64,000 bases of DNA from CAWAWP01 sp963841205 (GCA_963841205.1 CAWJCH010000014.1:248001-312000), one strand, 5' to 3'; positions 46,743 through 56,039 are shown, counted from the first letter of the stretch. A program made the numbers and translations. Notes: generated from the letters alone by a model not told the origin.

Positions 46743-47335
46743 TTAATGCGCACGCGCGAGGCACCTACCAGTCGTGCCAGATCGTTCTGTGTCAGGCGCA
46801 GTGGGATGCGTACTGCACCTTCAGGCTCAGGTATGCCGTACTCTCGCGCCAGGCCCAACAGGATATGCGCCACGCGCCCTTCGACGTCCAACGATGAGAG
46901 CGCTCGCAAGCGTGCATCCGCCGCGCGCAAGCGGCGCGCTAGGATGAGCGCAAGATTGTAGGCCACGCTGGGCATCGTGCGCACGCAGCGCACGAATGAA
47001 ATGCGGTCCAACCAGTAGAGACTTGTCGGCTCCAGCGTCGACGCCGACGCCGAACGCCCCAAGCCATCAAGCAGGCTCAGTTCGCCGATTATAGCTCCTG
47101 GACCCAGGATGGCCAGCGTGACTTCGTTGCCATCTGGTTGTGCGGCGTAGATACGCACGGTTCCCGCCAGAATAAAGTAGACGGCCTCGCCCAGCTGCTC
47201 CTCCAGCATGAGATTTGAGCCGGTAGGTAACTGGCGCCAATGCAGCATGTCAGCCAGTCGCGCCACTTCGGAAGGTTCGATACCGTTGAAAAACGCCAGC
47301 TCGCTAATCGAGGCAGGGTCCACTGCTCGCGCCAT
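46640..47335 (-). CDS. Crp/Fnr-family transcription regulator
   Basis: A 231-residue protein. The N-terminal cyclic-nucleotide-binding-type jelly roll spans about residues 10-130 (FFNGIEPSEVARLADML, GEAVYFILAGTVRIY, GPGAIIGELSLLDG). A dimerisation helix follows (AYNLALILARRLRAAD). The C-terminal winged helix reads RLTQNDLARLVGASRVRINHVVGTLKQR. FGELS-type contact residues (GELSLLDG) are present but the Arg of the cAMP pocket is not clear, so the effector is unknown. Fnr-type cysteines are absent. The class III cyclase gene lies divergently upstream, a suggestive but unproven partner. Confidence 0.9.
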   Translation of the reverse strand: MARAVDPASISELAFFNGIEPSEVARLADMLHWRQLPTGSNLMLEEQLGEAVYFILAGTVRIYAAQPDGNEVTLAILGPGAIIGELSLLDGLGRSASASTLEPTSLYWLDRISFVRCVRTMPSVAYNLALILARRLRAADARLRALSSLDVEGRVAHILLGLAREYGIPEPEGAVRIPLRLTQNDLARLVGASRVRINHVVGTLKQRHEITVDCRWHITLHNVAALEMRGQ

Positions 47336-47932
47336 AGCGTGCCTCCCAAGCTACTCACTCGCTCAGTATGGCGGTGCTAGATCCCAAGAGCGTGGATTCA
47401 ACATAAGTAGCAGGTCCACTCGAACGTGACAGCGTACTGAGCCTTCGGCATCTCCGAAGCGCAGTGCGCTGCGCGCTGTCACCACCCCGAGGAGCGCCAA
47501 GGCGACGAGCATCCCGACGACTTCCGTCGTGATTTTTCGGTAGGCGTGCACCGCTGTAGCTCGACAGTAGCTGCCAGGCGTTCATACGCCGCCTGCGCGG
47601 CTCCAACTCGCAATGATGCGCCGCAACCGCCACTTCAAGTGCATGATGCGTCTAGGTCATAATACTCTTTCCCCATCATACTCTCTCAACGCCTGGGTGC
47701 TCGAATACTTGCGGAACCGCTACCACAACTGTGGTATTCTCGCAGTAGACCACTGAGGTGGCATGATCGCTGTCAACTGTTTGACAGTGTGATAATCGAG
47801 TTCGCAACACCGCCTGTCATCTCACAACATGGAAGGATCCCGCCCGCCGGTCGTCGTTTCCCTCTTCCCGCGTCTGCATTGCTGTCGTTAGGATGGCAGA
47901 CGTGGCAATTCTACTCCCGGGGGAGGCCGAGC
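47336..47932. other. Intergenic region between divergent genes
   Basis: About 600 bases between the Crp/Fnr gene and the cyclase-SBP gene. It holds an operator-like dyad near 47770; no gene recognised. Confidence 0.5.
47770..47787. promoter_or_regulatory. Inverted repeat, candidate operator
   Basis: CTGTCAA-CTGT-TTGACAG, two perfect 7-base arms with a 4-base spacer, 146 bases upstream of the cyclase-SBP start. It also contains TTGACA, a possible -35 box. The cognate regulator is unknown. Confidence 0.4.
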
Positions 47933-50584
47933 ATGCCTGACTTACCAACGGGGCTGGTAACCTTCCTCTTCTCCGACATCCAAGGCTCGACCAAGCTGCT
48001 GTTGCGCCAGGGCGAGCGCTACGCGGCCGTGCTCGCCGACCACCAGCGCCTGCTGCGCCAGGCCTGGGCCGACCACGCCGGCGTCGAGGTCTATATCCAT
48101 GGCGACTCCTTCTTCGTCGTCTTCGCCCATGCGATTGATGCCTTGGCTGCCGCCGCCCAAGCCCAGCGTGCGCTGGCCGCGCATGACTGGCCGTCGGGCG
48201 CGCCGGTGATGGTGCGCATGGGCTTGCACAGCGGGATCGGCTCGCTCTCTGGCGGTAGTTATGTGGGACTCGACGTGCACCGGGCGGAACGGATTGCGGC
48301 GGCCGGCCATGGCGGGCAGGTGCTGCTCTCGCGGGCGACACGCGACCAGGTGGCCGAGGAGCTGGTGGTCGGGGCGGGGCTGCGCGATCTTGGGCGGCAC
48401 CGGCTCAAGGACCTGCCACGGCGCGAGGAGCTGTACCAACTGGTCTTGCCGGGGTTGCCGGCCCACTACCCGCCGCTGAAGACGCTGGACGCCTGGCCAG
48501 GACTGCGCGCCGATCTGGTGGCGGTGCTCTTGCTGGCGGTGAGTCTATTGGCGGTGGCTGGGCTGCTGTTCTCGCTTGCCGATCCGACGTTCCCATGGTG
48601 GATCGGGGCGGGGGCGGCGAGCGTGGCGGTGCTGCTGCTGGCGAGCACGGCGGTGGCGGGGAGTTTACGCCTGGCGGTGGCAAGCCAGTGGCGCGACGCG
48701 CGCAAGCCGTTCGCCGCGGTGACGAGCATGCTGCTGAGCGCGGTGGTCGTGACAACGACGCTGTTCATCACCAAGCCTACGATCTCCCCGGCGCCGGGGC
48801 AGGGGGGGTACGACTTCAGCTATACGTACCATGCGCCGCCCAAAGCGGATACGGGAGGCGCGGTGGTCGTCGGCGTGTGGCGGGAGCAGTCGAGTCTTGC
48901 CCCGGCACAATTGCCTTGTCTTCTTCCAGACGAACTCGCATTGGTTGACTGCATCTTTCAAGAATACGAGGGCATCTGGGGGGCCTGTCTGGCGCAACTA
49001 CCCGATCTGCAGTTGGAACAGATCGATTTCACCGCCAGCTACAAACCGGATCAATGCACGGAGGTTCCCACGATCTCAAACGGGGGCGAGACTTCGGACT
49101 ATCAGACCACGACGTTCCATATCGACTCGCATGCGGTTTGGTCCGATGGCGTGCCGATCACCGCCGATGATTATCTCTTCGCTTACCATCTCTATGCGGA
49201 CGGCAATGTCGGGAACGGTGGCTCACCATATGACTTGATGCAGCTCACCACGCCCAATGAGCACACCGTGCAGATTCACTGGTCAGTGCCCTACCCTGAC
49301 TATCTCGCGGTGCTGGGCGGGACATACAAACGGTATAATACGCTGACCCCACTGCCATGGCATGTCTACGCGACCGGGCCGTACGCCAAGATTTTCGACC
49401 CCGTGAACGGTGCCTACAACTCGACGCTCGCCCTGCAACTCGTGAACAGCGCGGCCTTTAACAAGCAGGTGGCCGTGGACAGTGGTCCATTCGTGGAGGA
49501 CATCGCGCACAGTTTCGGCCCGGATGGGCGCGTGGTGGTGCGCAAGAATCCTCGCTACTTCTCGAACTTCTTCCATCAGCCGGTACTGGACCAGGTCACC
49601 TTCCTCAGCGTGAACCACCCAAACCCAAGCAGTATCCTGACTCAGCAACAAGAAGCAGAGATCGCCCTGTACCGCAGCGGCCAGTTGACGGTGGCGGCGG
49701 ACTTGGATCCGGGTGTGCTCTACCAGCTGGCGGATCTTCCCAAGGCGCAGGTGGTGAGCAGTCCCTTGCCGAGCTTCACAACCTTCCAATTCCGGACGCT
49801 CGCGCCTCCCGACGCCCCACAGATTCCCAATGCTCAGTTCAACGGAGGGGTCTCGATCTTCACCGATCCCAACGTCCGCAGGGCCTTTGTGGAAGCATTT
49901 GACCGATGTGCGGCAGCGCGAGCCGTGCTACACCTGAGCACGTGCAGCGACCCTAACATCTTCACGGAGGAGTTGAGCGATAGACCAGCGCCCGACTTCG
50001 ACCCCAGCGCTACCCTACCATCCTACAACCCGACTGACGCCGCCAAGCTGCTAGATGACGCGGGGTTTCGGGTAGGAGCGGATGGCGTTCGCCGGTTCAA
50101 AGATGGGACGACACCACTGGTCCTCTCGATCCGCACGTTGTTTCCCGGGGATGTGCCGTATGCGTTGAGCGAACGGATGGCGCAGGACTACGCGAGGAAT
50201 CTCCATGTAGGCGCCTCCTTGTCTTCCGGCCTGGACAACCCACAACCCGTCGACATAACGGTCATTGAAAATTCCGTTGCCGTTGACCAGGCAGATCGCT
50301 TCTGGCAGCCATTCCCAGCTTTTCCAGAAGTGGCTAACGATCCAACGGTCGTAGCCCTGCGTCAGGAGGCGCAGCTAACCGACCCACGACAGAGCCTCCT
50401 GGTCTACCGCCAGCTGATGCGGGTGGCCTCGCAACTGCTCTACGCGGTGCCGATCTACGTCCTAGCAGATGTGGAGCTCGTGCAGCCGACGCTGTGCAAT
50501 TTCAAGAAGTGGCCTGAGGAGAACTTCAGTACGTGGAACATGGCGGATTGGTATCTCGCGCGAGACGGTACCACCTGTCCGTAG
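47933..50584 (+). CDS. Class III cyclase domain fused to SBP_bac_5 extracellular binding domain
   Basis: An 883-residue protein from ATG 47933 (GGGGGAGG upstream). Residues 1-170 form a class III adenylate/guanylate cyclase domain: LFSDIQGSTKLL with metal Asp15, YIHGDSFFVVF with Asp58, and GLDVHRAERIAAAGHGGQVLLS with Arg117. The usual Asn before that Arg is His116. Three membrane spans follow (about 194-215, 222-244, 260-280), placing the C-terminus outside. Residues about 300-883 are a solute-binding domain of the peptide/nickel (SBP_bac_5) type: DSHAVWSDGVPITADDYLFAY, VDSGPFV and FNGGVSIFTDPNVRRAFVEAFDR. It probably couples extracellular ligand sensing to nucleotide signalling. No transporter permease genes adjoin it. 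Confidence 0.88.
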   Translation: MPDLPTGLVTFLFSDIQGSTKLLLRQGERYAAVLADHQRLLRQAWADHAGVEVYIHGDSFFVVFAHAIDALAAAAQAQRALAAHDWPSGAPVMVRMGLHSGIGSLSGGSYVGLDVHRAERIAAAGHGGQVLLSRATRDQVAEELVVGAGLRDLGRHRLKDLPRREELYQLVLPGLPAHYPPLKTLDAWPGLRADLVAVLLLAVSLLAVAGLLFSLADPTFPWWIGAGAASVAVLLLASTAVAGSLRLAVASQWRDARKPFAAVTSMLLSAVVVTTTLFITKPTISPAPGQGGYDFSYTYHAPPKADTGGAVVVGVWREQSSLAPAQLPCLLPDELALVDCIFQEYEGIWGACLAQLPDLQLEQIDFTASYKPDQCTEVPTISNGGETSDYQTTTFHIDSHAVWSDGVPITADDYLFAYHLYADGNVGNGGSPYDLMQLTTPNEHTVQIHWSVPYPDYLAVLGGTYKRYNTLTPLPWHVYATGPYAKIFDPVNGAYNSTLALQLVNSAAFNKQVAVDSGPFVEDIAHSFGPDGRVVVRKNPRYFSNFFHQPVLDQVTFLSVNHPNPSSILTQQQEAEIALYRSGQLTVAADLDPGVLYQLADLPKAQVVSSPLPSFTTFQFRTLAPPDAPQIPNAQFNGGVSIFTDPNVRRAFVEAFDRCAAARAVLHLSTCSDPNIFTEELSDRPAPDFDPSATLPSYNPTDAAKLLDDAGFRVGADGVRRFKDGTTPLVLSIRTLFPGDVPYALSERMAQDYARNLHVGASLSSGLDNPQPVDITVIENSVAVDQADRFWQPFPAFPEVANDPTVVALRQEAQLTDPRQSLLVYRQLMRVASQLLYAVPIYVLADVELVQPTLCNFKKWPEENFSTWNMADWYLARDGTTCP

Positions 50585-51240
50585 CAAGGGCTTGAAGCCC
50601 TGGACTGCCGCGCTCGTCGAGCCTGCTGAGGATCGAGCCGTTCATTTCCATCAGCGGAAGCGGTGTCAGTTCGCTGCCCACAATCGTACTCGCCTACCGC
50701 CTCGCCGGCTAGACTTGAGCGTCGGCCTGATGCTTGTCGCAGCCATCGTGCTCAGCCTGCTCGTGAGCCTGGCGATCTGCATCGTTGTTGACCGCCGTGA
50801 CCGCGCGCATCATGATGGTCGCCGCTGATGTGTATACCTGTTCGGCCGGGAATTCGGAATGATGTGCCGACTTCCCATGAGGAGGGGTCGCTGGACAGCG
50901 CGTAGCGTAAACAATCGAGCTATGTTACAGGTTCGCGTGAGCCACAACGTTCAGGGAATCTCAGAATCTGCAGAAGAACGGCGGGACGCCTCTGAGCGCG
51001 ACTAGTTCCCGCGTCCAGGAGGCATCCCATGGCACTTTCCTTGTATACGAACCAGGCTTGATGTCCCGCCAACATATCAACGCAGTCTACGCAGACGCTC
51101 TATCTGGACGGCTTGATGCCGAATCCGGCTGGGTTGTTGCGGTTCGCAGCCTAATAGGATGTTGGTACACCCTCCCAGCCACACGTTGTTACCGGGAGCG
51201 TCCTAGGGACACCCCTATGTTACCTGCTGTGGATGTGTCG
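50585..51240. other. Gene-poor stretch, possible tiny membrane peptide
   Basis: No conserved gene. At 50730-50828 a short frame MLVAAIVLSLLVSLAICIVVDRRDRAHHDGRR would encode a single membrane span with a basic tail, a possible small membrane protein without further support. Confidence 0.35.
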
Positions 51241-52764
51241 TCATCGATCCCGGCCGCTGACGTAGGATTGTGCCTTCTTCCAGGACAGCTCAGCTACTTC
51301 CCGTCCCAGCGCCCTGCTCCTCAGGTCGCCCTCCTCGAAGTGGATGCCCCCGTAGCGCCGGGACATTCCCGCCTGGTCTGCTGCCTCCGAGAACGTGGCC
51401 CACGACAACGTCACGTCGGTCGCGGGGGTGAGGTCGGGCTCGATACTCGACGTGCCAGCCATCTGTGTGAACGAGGCGCCGAAGGCATCGCTCTCGGTGA
51501 AGCGTGCCAGGATCTCTGCACTCGCCGCGCTCACGGCGCTGTGGGCCGACACGTATTCGGGGAACGCCGGCGTGGCGAGCAGGTAAGGCTTCCAGGTGGC
51601 CCCATCGATCACACGCGTACCTTCGAAGGGTCCGCCCCAGGCCGTGACCGGCGTGCCGGCATACAAAAAGTGAATGGCGGTTACAGGACGTTCAGAGTCG
51701 TATGTCCGCTTGGCGTCCCACACGGCGATCAAGGCATCAGCGAAGGCATTGGTCAGCGCGAAGAACATCTGGACGTCGTCGTCGAGGCCGTGGCTGTCCC
51801 GCCGCGAGACGAATTGTGCGAATTGCGCCCAGGCCATGGGTGCCGGTCTGCCCGGTATGGACGCCCAGTATTCCGCGCTCACCTTCTGCGTGTCGGTGAG
51901 CCCGGCGCTCAGTGCCAGGAGGTCTGCCGCTTGATTGCGATAGCCGTCAGACGGGTACCGTTCCGGGGCGGCGGGCCGAAACTGCGCCCCCGAGGTAAGT
52001 GCAAATGGCGTAATGAGACCCCAATGGGGCGTGACGAATTGCTGGGGCGCACCATTGACGAGCAGGGGCTGCCAACGATTGGGATCGTTAATGTGCGTGG
52101 GATCGTTAGCCGGGACGTATCCGGTGGTATCTTTGTAGCCGTTGAGTTGATTCGAGCCGTCGCCATGCCGGAAATCGAGCTCGGCCTTCGCGGCAACGTT
52201 GCCGACGCCTGCGGGCGTCGCGGTGTCGGTGGACGTATTCGAGGGATCGTAGCCAAGTTGGGTCATCAGCGTCGCGAACAACGGCGTCTGGGACGGGATT
52301 AGGTCGACGAGCGCGCGATAGGCGGCAAAGCTAACCGCCTCGGTCTTGTCGGCATGGCTGCGGTGCGAGGAAACGCGCAGCGTGCCGCCGAGTTGTGTGC
52401 CCAACGCATTAGGATGATACGGGGCCCAAGCGTCGTACATGCAGGTATGGACGACTGACAGCGCACGGGCACCCACGGTGGGGCCGGCCTTCACGGCAAG
52501 CAGGGCGGCCAAGGCAGCTGCATTCCACTGCACGATGATGGAGTCACCTTCGTGCTCATTCCCATGCGCCAGAACGCTCGTCGGGCCGGCGGGCGTCAGG
52601 CGCGACTGCACGAAGACCCCAGCCGAGAGTCCAACGGCCGTGCCTGCGGCAACTTGGATAAGGCGTCGCCGGCTCGTCCGCCAAGCGGTAGCGGGGCGGC
52701 TTGAGCGCTTGCTGGTCGGATCAACGAACAGAGTTTCGTCTTGAGGTGGATGTACACTGTGCAT
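51241..52764 (-). CDS. Vanadium-dependent haloperoxidase (PAP2 superfamily), Tat-exported
   Basis: A 507-residue protein from ATG 52764. The N-terminus has a twin-arginine signal (SRRRLIQVAAGTAVGLSAGV). The vanadate or phosphate pocket residues are visible: Lys352 and Arg359 in KRTYDSERPV, Ser406 and His408 in SAHS, Arg469/470 and the covalent-ligand His475 in SRRYGGIHFEEGD. This matches bacterial vanadium haloperoxidase homologues, which oxidise halides or act as phosphatases. The usual SGH is SAH here. Extracytoplasmic location is implied by the signal. No neighbouring halogenation genes were seen. Confidence 0.9.
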   Translation of the reverse strand: MHSVHPPQDETLFVDPTSKRSSRPATAWRTSRRRLIQVAAGTAVGLSAGVFVQSRLTPAGPTSVLAHGNEHEGDSIIVQWNAAALAALLAVKAGPTVGARALSVVHTCMYDAWAPYHPNALGTQLGGTLRVSSHRSHADKTEAVSFAAYRALVDLIPSQTPLFATLMTQLGYDPSNTSTDTATPAGVGNVAAKAELDFRHGDGSNQLNGYKDTTGYVPANDPTHINDPNRWQPLLVNGAPQQFVTPHWGLITPFALTSGAQFRPAAPERYPSDGYRNQAADLLALSAGLTDTQKVSAEYWASIPGRPAPMAWAQFAQFVSRRDSHGLDDDVQMFFALTNAFADALIAVWDAKRTYDSERPVTAIHFLYAGTPVTAWGGPFEGTRVIDGATWKPYLLATPAFPEYVSAHSAVSAASAEILARFTESDAFGASFTQMAGTSSIEPDLTPATDVTLSWATFSEAADQAGMSRRYGGIHFEEGDLRSRALGREVAELSWKKAQSYVSGRDR

Positions 52765-52848
52765 GAGCTTCCTCAGCTCGTAGAACGCAAAGTAAGCAGA
52801 AACGATTAGTCGTCTCGTAGCAACTTTGCGGGAGTTGTTGCAGAATGT

Positions 52849-52907
52849 GTCATATGGATTCCGCGTGGGGCGTTGGAGATTGAAGTGCGGAATAGCCCCA
52901 TGAATTC
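52849..52907 (-). repeat. 59-bp dispersed box, copy 3
   Basis: On the minus strand it starts GAATTCATGGGGCT and ends GGAATCCATATGAC. It lies 48 bases from the transposase-upstream end of IS701 copy B, matching copy 2 at copy A. Confidence 0.55.
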
Positions 52908-52955
52908 TGGGTTTGCCCGGCGCTTTCTCCACTTGCTCTGGCGGACTTGGTATGA

Positions 52956-54366
52956 CCCTGATCTGTCACTGTGGGCATGGAAGCTGCGGGGAACGCTGAA
53001 GACTTCGCCTCGGAGGAAGGAGCCAGCGCAATGACCAAGGCCCGCGATCCCGCCCCGACCGTCGCCTTCATCGATGACTACTGCGCTCACTATCGGTCGG
53101 TGTTCCCCAATGTCCGGCAGTTCGAGCAGTTCACCCGCCTCGAGCTGGGCTTGGTCGCCGAGACCAAACGCAAGTCCCTGCCGCGCCTGGCCCAGGCGAC
53201 GAAATCCGACCCGCAGGCGTTCCACCATTTCCTGGCTGAGGCTGACTGGTCGGTGGAGGCCCTGCGCGCGGTCCGGTTGGAGTTGACCCGCCAGGCCCTG
53301 CGGGAGCGCCCCTTCATCCTCTGTCTCGACGAGACCGGCGATCGCAAGAAAGGCAAGACGACGGACTACGCCGCCCACCACTACATCGGCAACGTGCATA
53401 CGCTGGCCAACGGCGTCGTCTCGGTCAACGCCTATGGCGTCCTCGACACCGTCACCTTCCCCCTTGCCTGCCGGATCGACAAGCCCCAGCGGCGCCTCAA
53501 GCCGGGCGACGTCTACAAGAGCAAGCCGCAGTTGGCCGTCGAGTTGATCCAGGAGCTGGCGGCACAGGGCTTTCACTTCAGCGTGGTGCTCGCCGACAGC
53601 CGGTATGGCGAGAGCTATGACTTCATCTCGGCCTTGCATCGCTTGGGGCTGCAGTATGTGGTGGCCATCCGCTCCAACCACATCGTCTGGACGTTTCCCG
53701 GCGAGCGGGTGCGGCAAACGCGGTGGCGTCCCTTCGACCGCGTCAACGCCCTCGGGACGAGCGAGCGACGCTACCGGTGCGAGTTCGTCTTCGGCAAGCG
53801 CACCCCCACGCGCTACTTCGTCCTCACCACCGATCCTGTCCACTTGCCGCCGGAGACGACCTGGCACCTCATGACCAATCTGCCGGGCAAAATTGAAGAG
53901 ACGGTCGGCAACACCTTTGGGCTGCGCACCTGGATCGAATACGGCTTCCAACACGTCAAGGACGAACTCGGGTGGGCCGATGACCGCCTGACCGACGCAC
54001 AGAGCATCGAGCGCTGGTGGGAACTGGTCATGGGCGCCTATCTGCTGGTGAGCCTGCAAGCGCCAGCGTTGGCCGCAGCCCCGGCTCCAGCCCCGGCTGG
54101 CAGCGCCGATGCGCTAGCTCCTGCTGTCCCGGCCGCCGGCGCACCGCTAGCTGACGAGGCGCGTCGGCATCCGGGCTGGTCCGAGGATGCCAGCTGGAAG
54201 CACCGGCTCACCAACCTGCGGGTCTTCCTCCAGCCCTACGTCTACGCCTGCCTCTTGCTCCCCTGGCTGCGCATCCACCCCTTGCCGCACCTCTCCGCCG
54301 GGCTTGCCGACCTGTGTGCCCTCATGAACACCTACCACCCGCTCCTCCCACTTTGACAGATCAGGG
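52956..54366 (+). mobile_element. IS701-family element, copy B
   Basis: 1411 bp with the same inverted ends as copy A and an identical transposase, in opposite orientation. The flanks are TATGA and ATTAA, so no target duplication is seen, in contrast to copy A. Confidence 0.92.
53031..54356 (+). CDS. IS701-family transposase, copy B
   Basis: A 441-residue protein identical to copy A (18996-20321), with the same ATG after AAGGAG. The catalytic motifs are the same: ILCLDETGD, VVLADSRYG and IEYGFQHVKDELGW. Identity implies very recent transposition or gene conversion between copies. Confidence 0.93.
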   Translation: MTKARDPAPTVAFIDDYCAHYRSVFPNVRQFEQFTRLELGLVAETKRKSLPRLAQATKSDPQAFHHFLAEADWSVEALRAVRLELTRQALRERPFILCLDETGDRKKGKTTDYAAHHYIGNVHTLANGVVSVNAYGVLDTVTFPLACRIDKPQRRLKPGDVYKSKPQLAVELIQELAAQGFHFSVVLADSRYGESYDFISALHRLGLQYVVAIRSNHIVWTFPGERVRQTRWRPFDRVNALGTSERRYRCEFVFGKRTPTRYFVLTTDPVHLPPETTWHLMTNLPGKIEETVGNTFGLRTWIEYGFQHVKDELGWADDRLTDAQSIERWWELVMGAYLLVSLQAPALAAAPAPAPAGSADALAPAVPAAGAPLADEARRHPGWSEDASWKHRLTNLRVFLQPYVYACLLLPWLRIHPLPHLSAGLADLCALMNTYHPLLPL

Positions 54367-54380
54367 ATTAACCAAATCCT

Positions 54381-54439
54381 GAGTTCAATGGACTTCACTG
54401 AACAGCAAACGGCAATGACCGACTTAGATTCCATATGAC
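54381..54439 (+). repeat. 59-bp dispersed box, copy 4
   Basis: Starts GAGTTCAATGGACTT and ends AGATTCCATATGAC, 14 bases from the right end of IS701 copy B. Confidence 0.5.
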
Positions 54440-54498
54440 GCTGGTAAGGCGCTTGAAGGTGACAGGGCCAAGCGTCGCCACCGGCCTTGCCTACAAGG

Positions 54499-55113
54499 TC
54501 ACAGGCAAGACCCAGTCCCGCTCGCGTCCATGGTGAAGGTTACAGTGAATGCGAGAGGACCGCTCGCAGGGTCATTGCCGACGAGCGTGGCGGTATAGGT
54601 GCCCGCGGGGAGTGTATCCGGCGACACTGTCGTCCCAATCACGATGTAATACGTGTCGGGAGTGCCAACCTCGGGCTTGACCGGGAGCGATTTGAGCGTC
54701 AGCGGCGACCCATCCACTGCAATGCTAGCGGTGTTGGCCTGTAGGTCGTTCTTGACCGCTTGCTTGGTCAGCAACAATGGGTTGGTCGGGTCAATGCTTT
54801 CCTCACTGTAGTAGAACATGTCGTGCCAGTCGGCGGCACAGTAGTGGGCTCCGTTGAAAGAGGGGAAGAAGAGAATAAACGCTTGGTGTCTATCTCCACA
54901 CGGGCTACTTTCATTCATTGGCCCGTGGGCCGCTTGAGCCCCGCACCCTGTCCTAAAGGCATTGAGCAGCGCCTCGGCATCGCCTTTCGTGACTCGCTCA
55001 CTGCCGGACGCGGCTTGCACACGGGGGAGGACCAGGAACCCCACTGCACCTATGGCGAGGCTGGCGAGTAGAGCTCCGGTGAGACTCATCTTGATGACAC
55101 GGCTGCGTGACAT
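54499..55113 (-). CDS. Secreted protein of unknown function
   Basis: A 204-residue protein. ATG 55113 follows AGGAGA. The N-terminal signal peptide (SLTGALLASLAIGAVGFLVLPRVQAAS) has a likely cleavage after VQA. The mature part has four cysteines (FRTGCGAQ, SSPCGDRH, HYCAADW and GSCL), probably forming two disulfides. The C-terminal half resembles an immunoglobulin-like beta domain (YYIVIGTTVSPDTLPAGTYTATLVG). No catalytic motif is recognised. Confidence 0.75.
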   Translation of the reverse strand: MSRSRVIKMSLTGALLASLAIGAVGFLVLPRVQAASGSERVTKGDAEALLNAFRTGCGAQAAHGPMNESSPCGDRHQAFILFFPSFNGAHYCAADWHDMFYYSEESIDPTNPLLLTKQAVKNDLQANTASIAVDGSPLTLKSLPVKPEVGTPDTYYIVIGTTVSPDTLPAGTYTATLVGNDPASGPLAFTVTFTMDASGTGSCL

Positions 55114-55619
55114 AAATGTCTCCTATACTAACGATTTGCCGGAACCTCCCTCGCTCACTCTGAGAAGGGAGTGGCGGACAAGGGGATGGGAACGAGCGTC
55201 ACTCGACGAGAGCGTTTCACATCCCCGGCTCGGTGTTCTGTCAACGGAGTCTCCGCCGTAGATATCGCTCACCGCCTGCTGTGAGCAATCCCAGCATTCG
55301 TACATCTCGCTGGCCACACTCAAAGGAAGACGGTCTGCGGTCACTGGAACGGGGTTCGGCCAACCCGCGGCCGACAACGATACCTCGCCGGCTCCCCCCC
55401 TTCTCTGTTCGCATGCTCCCCCGACCTGTACCAGCTTAACCTCGCGTCGCCCCAGGCGCTGCTACGCGCTTGACACCGTGGGTGTCGACTACTTACCGAG
55501 TAATCGACATTCGTGTTGCTGATGGTGGGCTTGAAGGGGTATTCTTCCCCGGCGGGGCGTAGTCGTCGGCTCCGCTCACCACGTGCCGCAACTCACACGG
55601 GTGCGCATGAAACGCAGCG
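55114..55619. other. Intergenic region and degenerate IS110 start
   Basis: About 500 bases. A short hairpin GCTCAC-GTGAGC lies at 55267-55286. The last part corresponds to where an IS110 transposase N-terminus should be, but the DEDD domain start is not recognisable. Confidence 0.4.
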
Positions 55620-56039
55620 TCCACCCCTCGCCGTGGAGCAGGTCGCGCTGGAGAGCACCGGCGTGTACTGGCGTCCGGTCTTCAACCTGCTGGAGGCCGA
55701 CCACGATCTGCTGCTGGTCAACGCAGCGCATATGAAGGCGGTGCCGGGCCACAAGACGGACGTCAAGGACGCCGAATGGCTGGCGGACCTGCTGCGGCAC
55801 GGCCTCCTCACCGCCAGCTTTATTCCACCGCAACCCGTCCGCGACGTGCGCGAGCTGACGCGCTATCGTCAGACGTTGGTCCACGAGCGGGCCCAAGAGG
55901 TTCTGCGGGTGCAGAGGTGCTGGAGAGTGCCAACCGCAAGCTGGCTTCCGTGGCAACTGACGTGCTCGGCAAGAGCGGCCGGGCGATGTTGGAGGCGTTG
56001 GTCGGTGGCGAGCAGGACCCTGCGGCGCTCGCGGACTTA
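55620..56039 (+). pseudogene. IS110-family transposase, 5' part
   Basis: Encodes LAVEQVALESTGVYWRPVFNLLEADHDLLLVNAAHMKAVPGHKTDVKDAEWLADLLRHGLL, with the Glu and the paired Asp of the DEDD nuclease. The family N-terminus with its first Asp (GLDVHK) is lost. A frame change near 55915 leads to VLESANRKLASVATDVLGKSGRAMLEALVGGEQDPAALADL. At that point (56040) an IS5 element interrupts it. The 3' part resumes after 56952. Confidence 0.82.

Noticed and set aside
51058..52302. Plus-strand ORF of 414 codons
   Set aside because: Antisense to the haloperoxidase, no domain.
55123..55377. Minus-strand ORF of 84 codons upstream of the secreted protein
   Set aside because: No ribosome site and no recognisable domain; lies in the likely promoter region.
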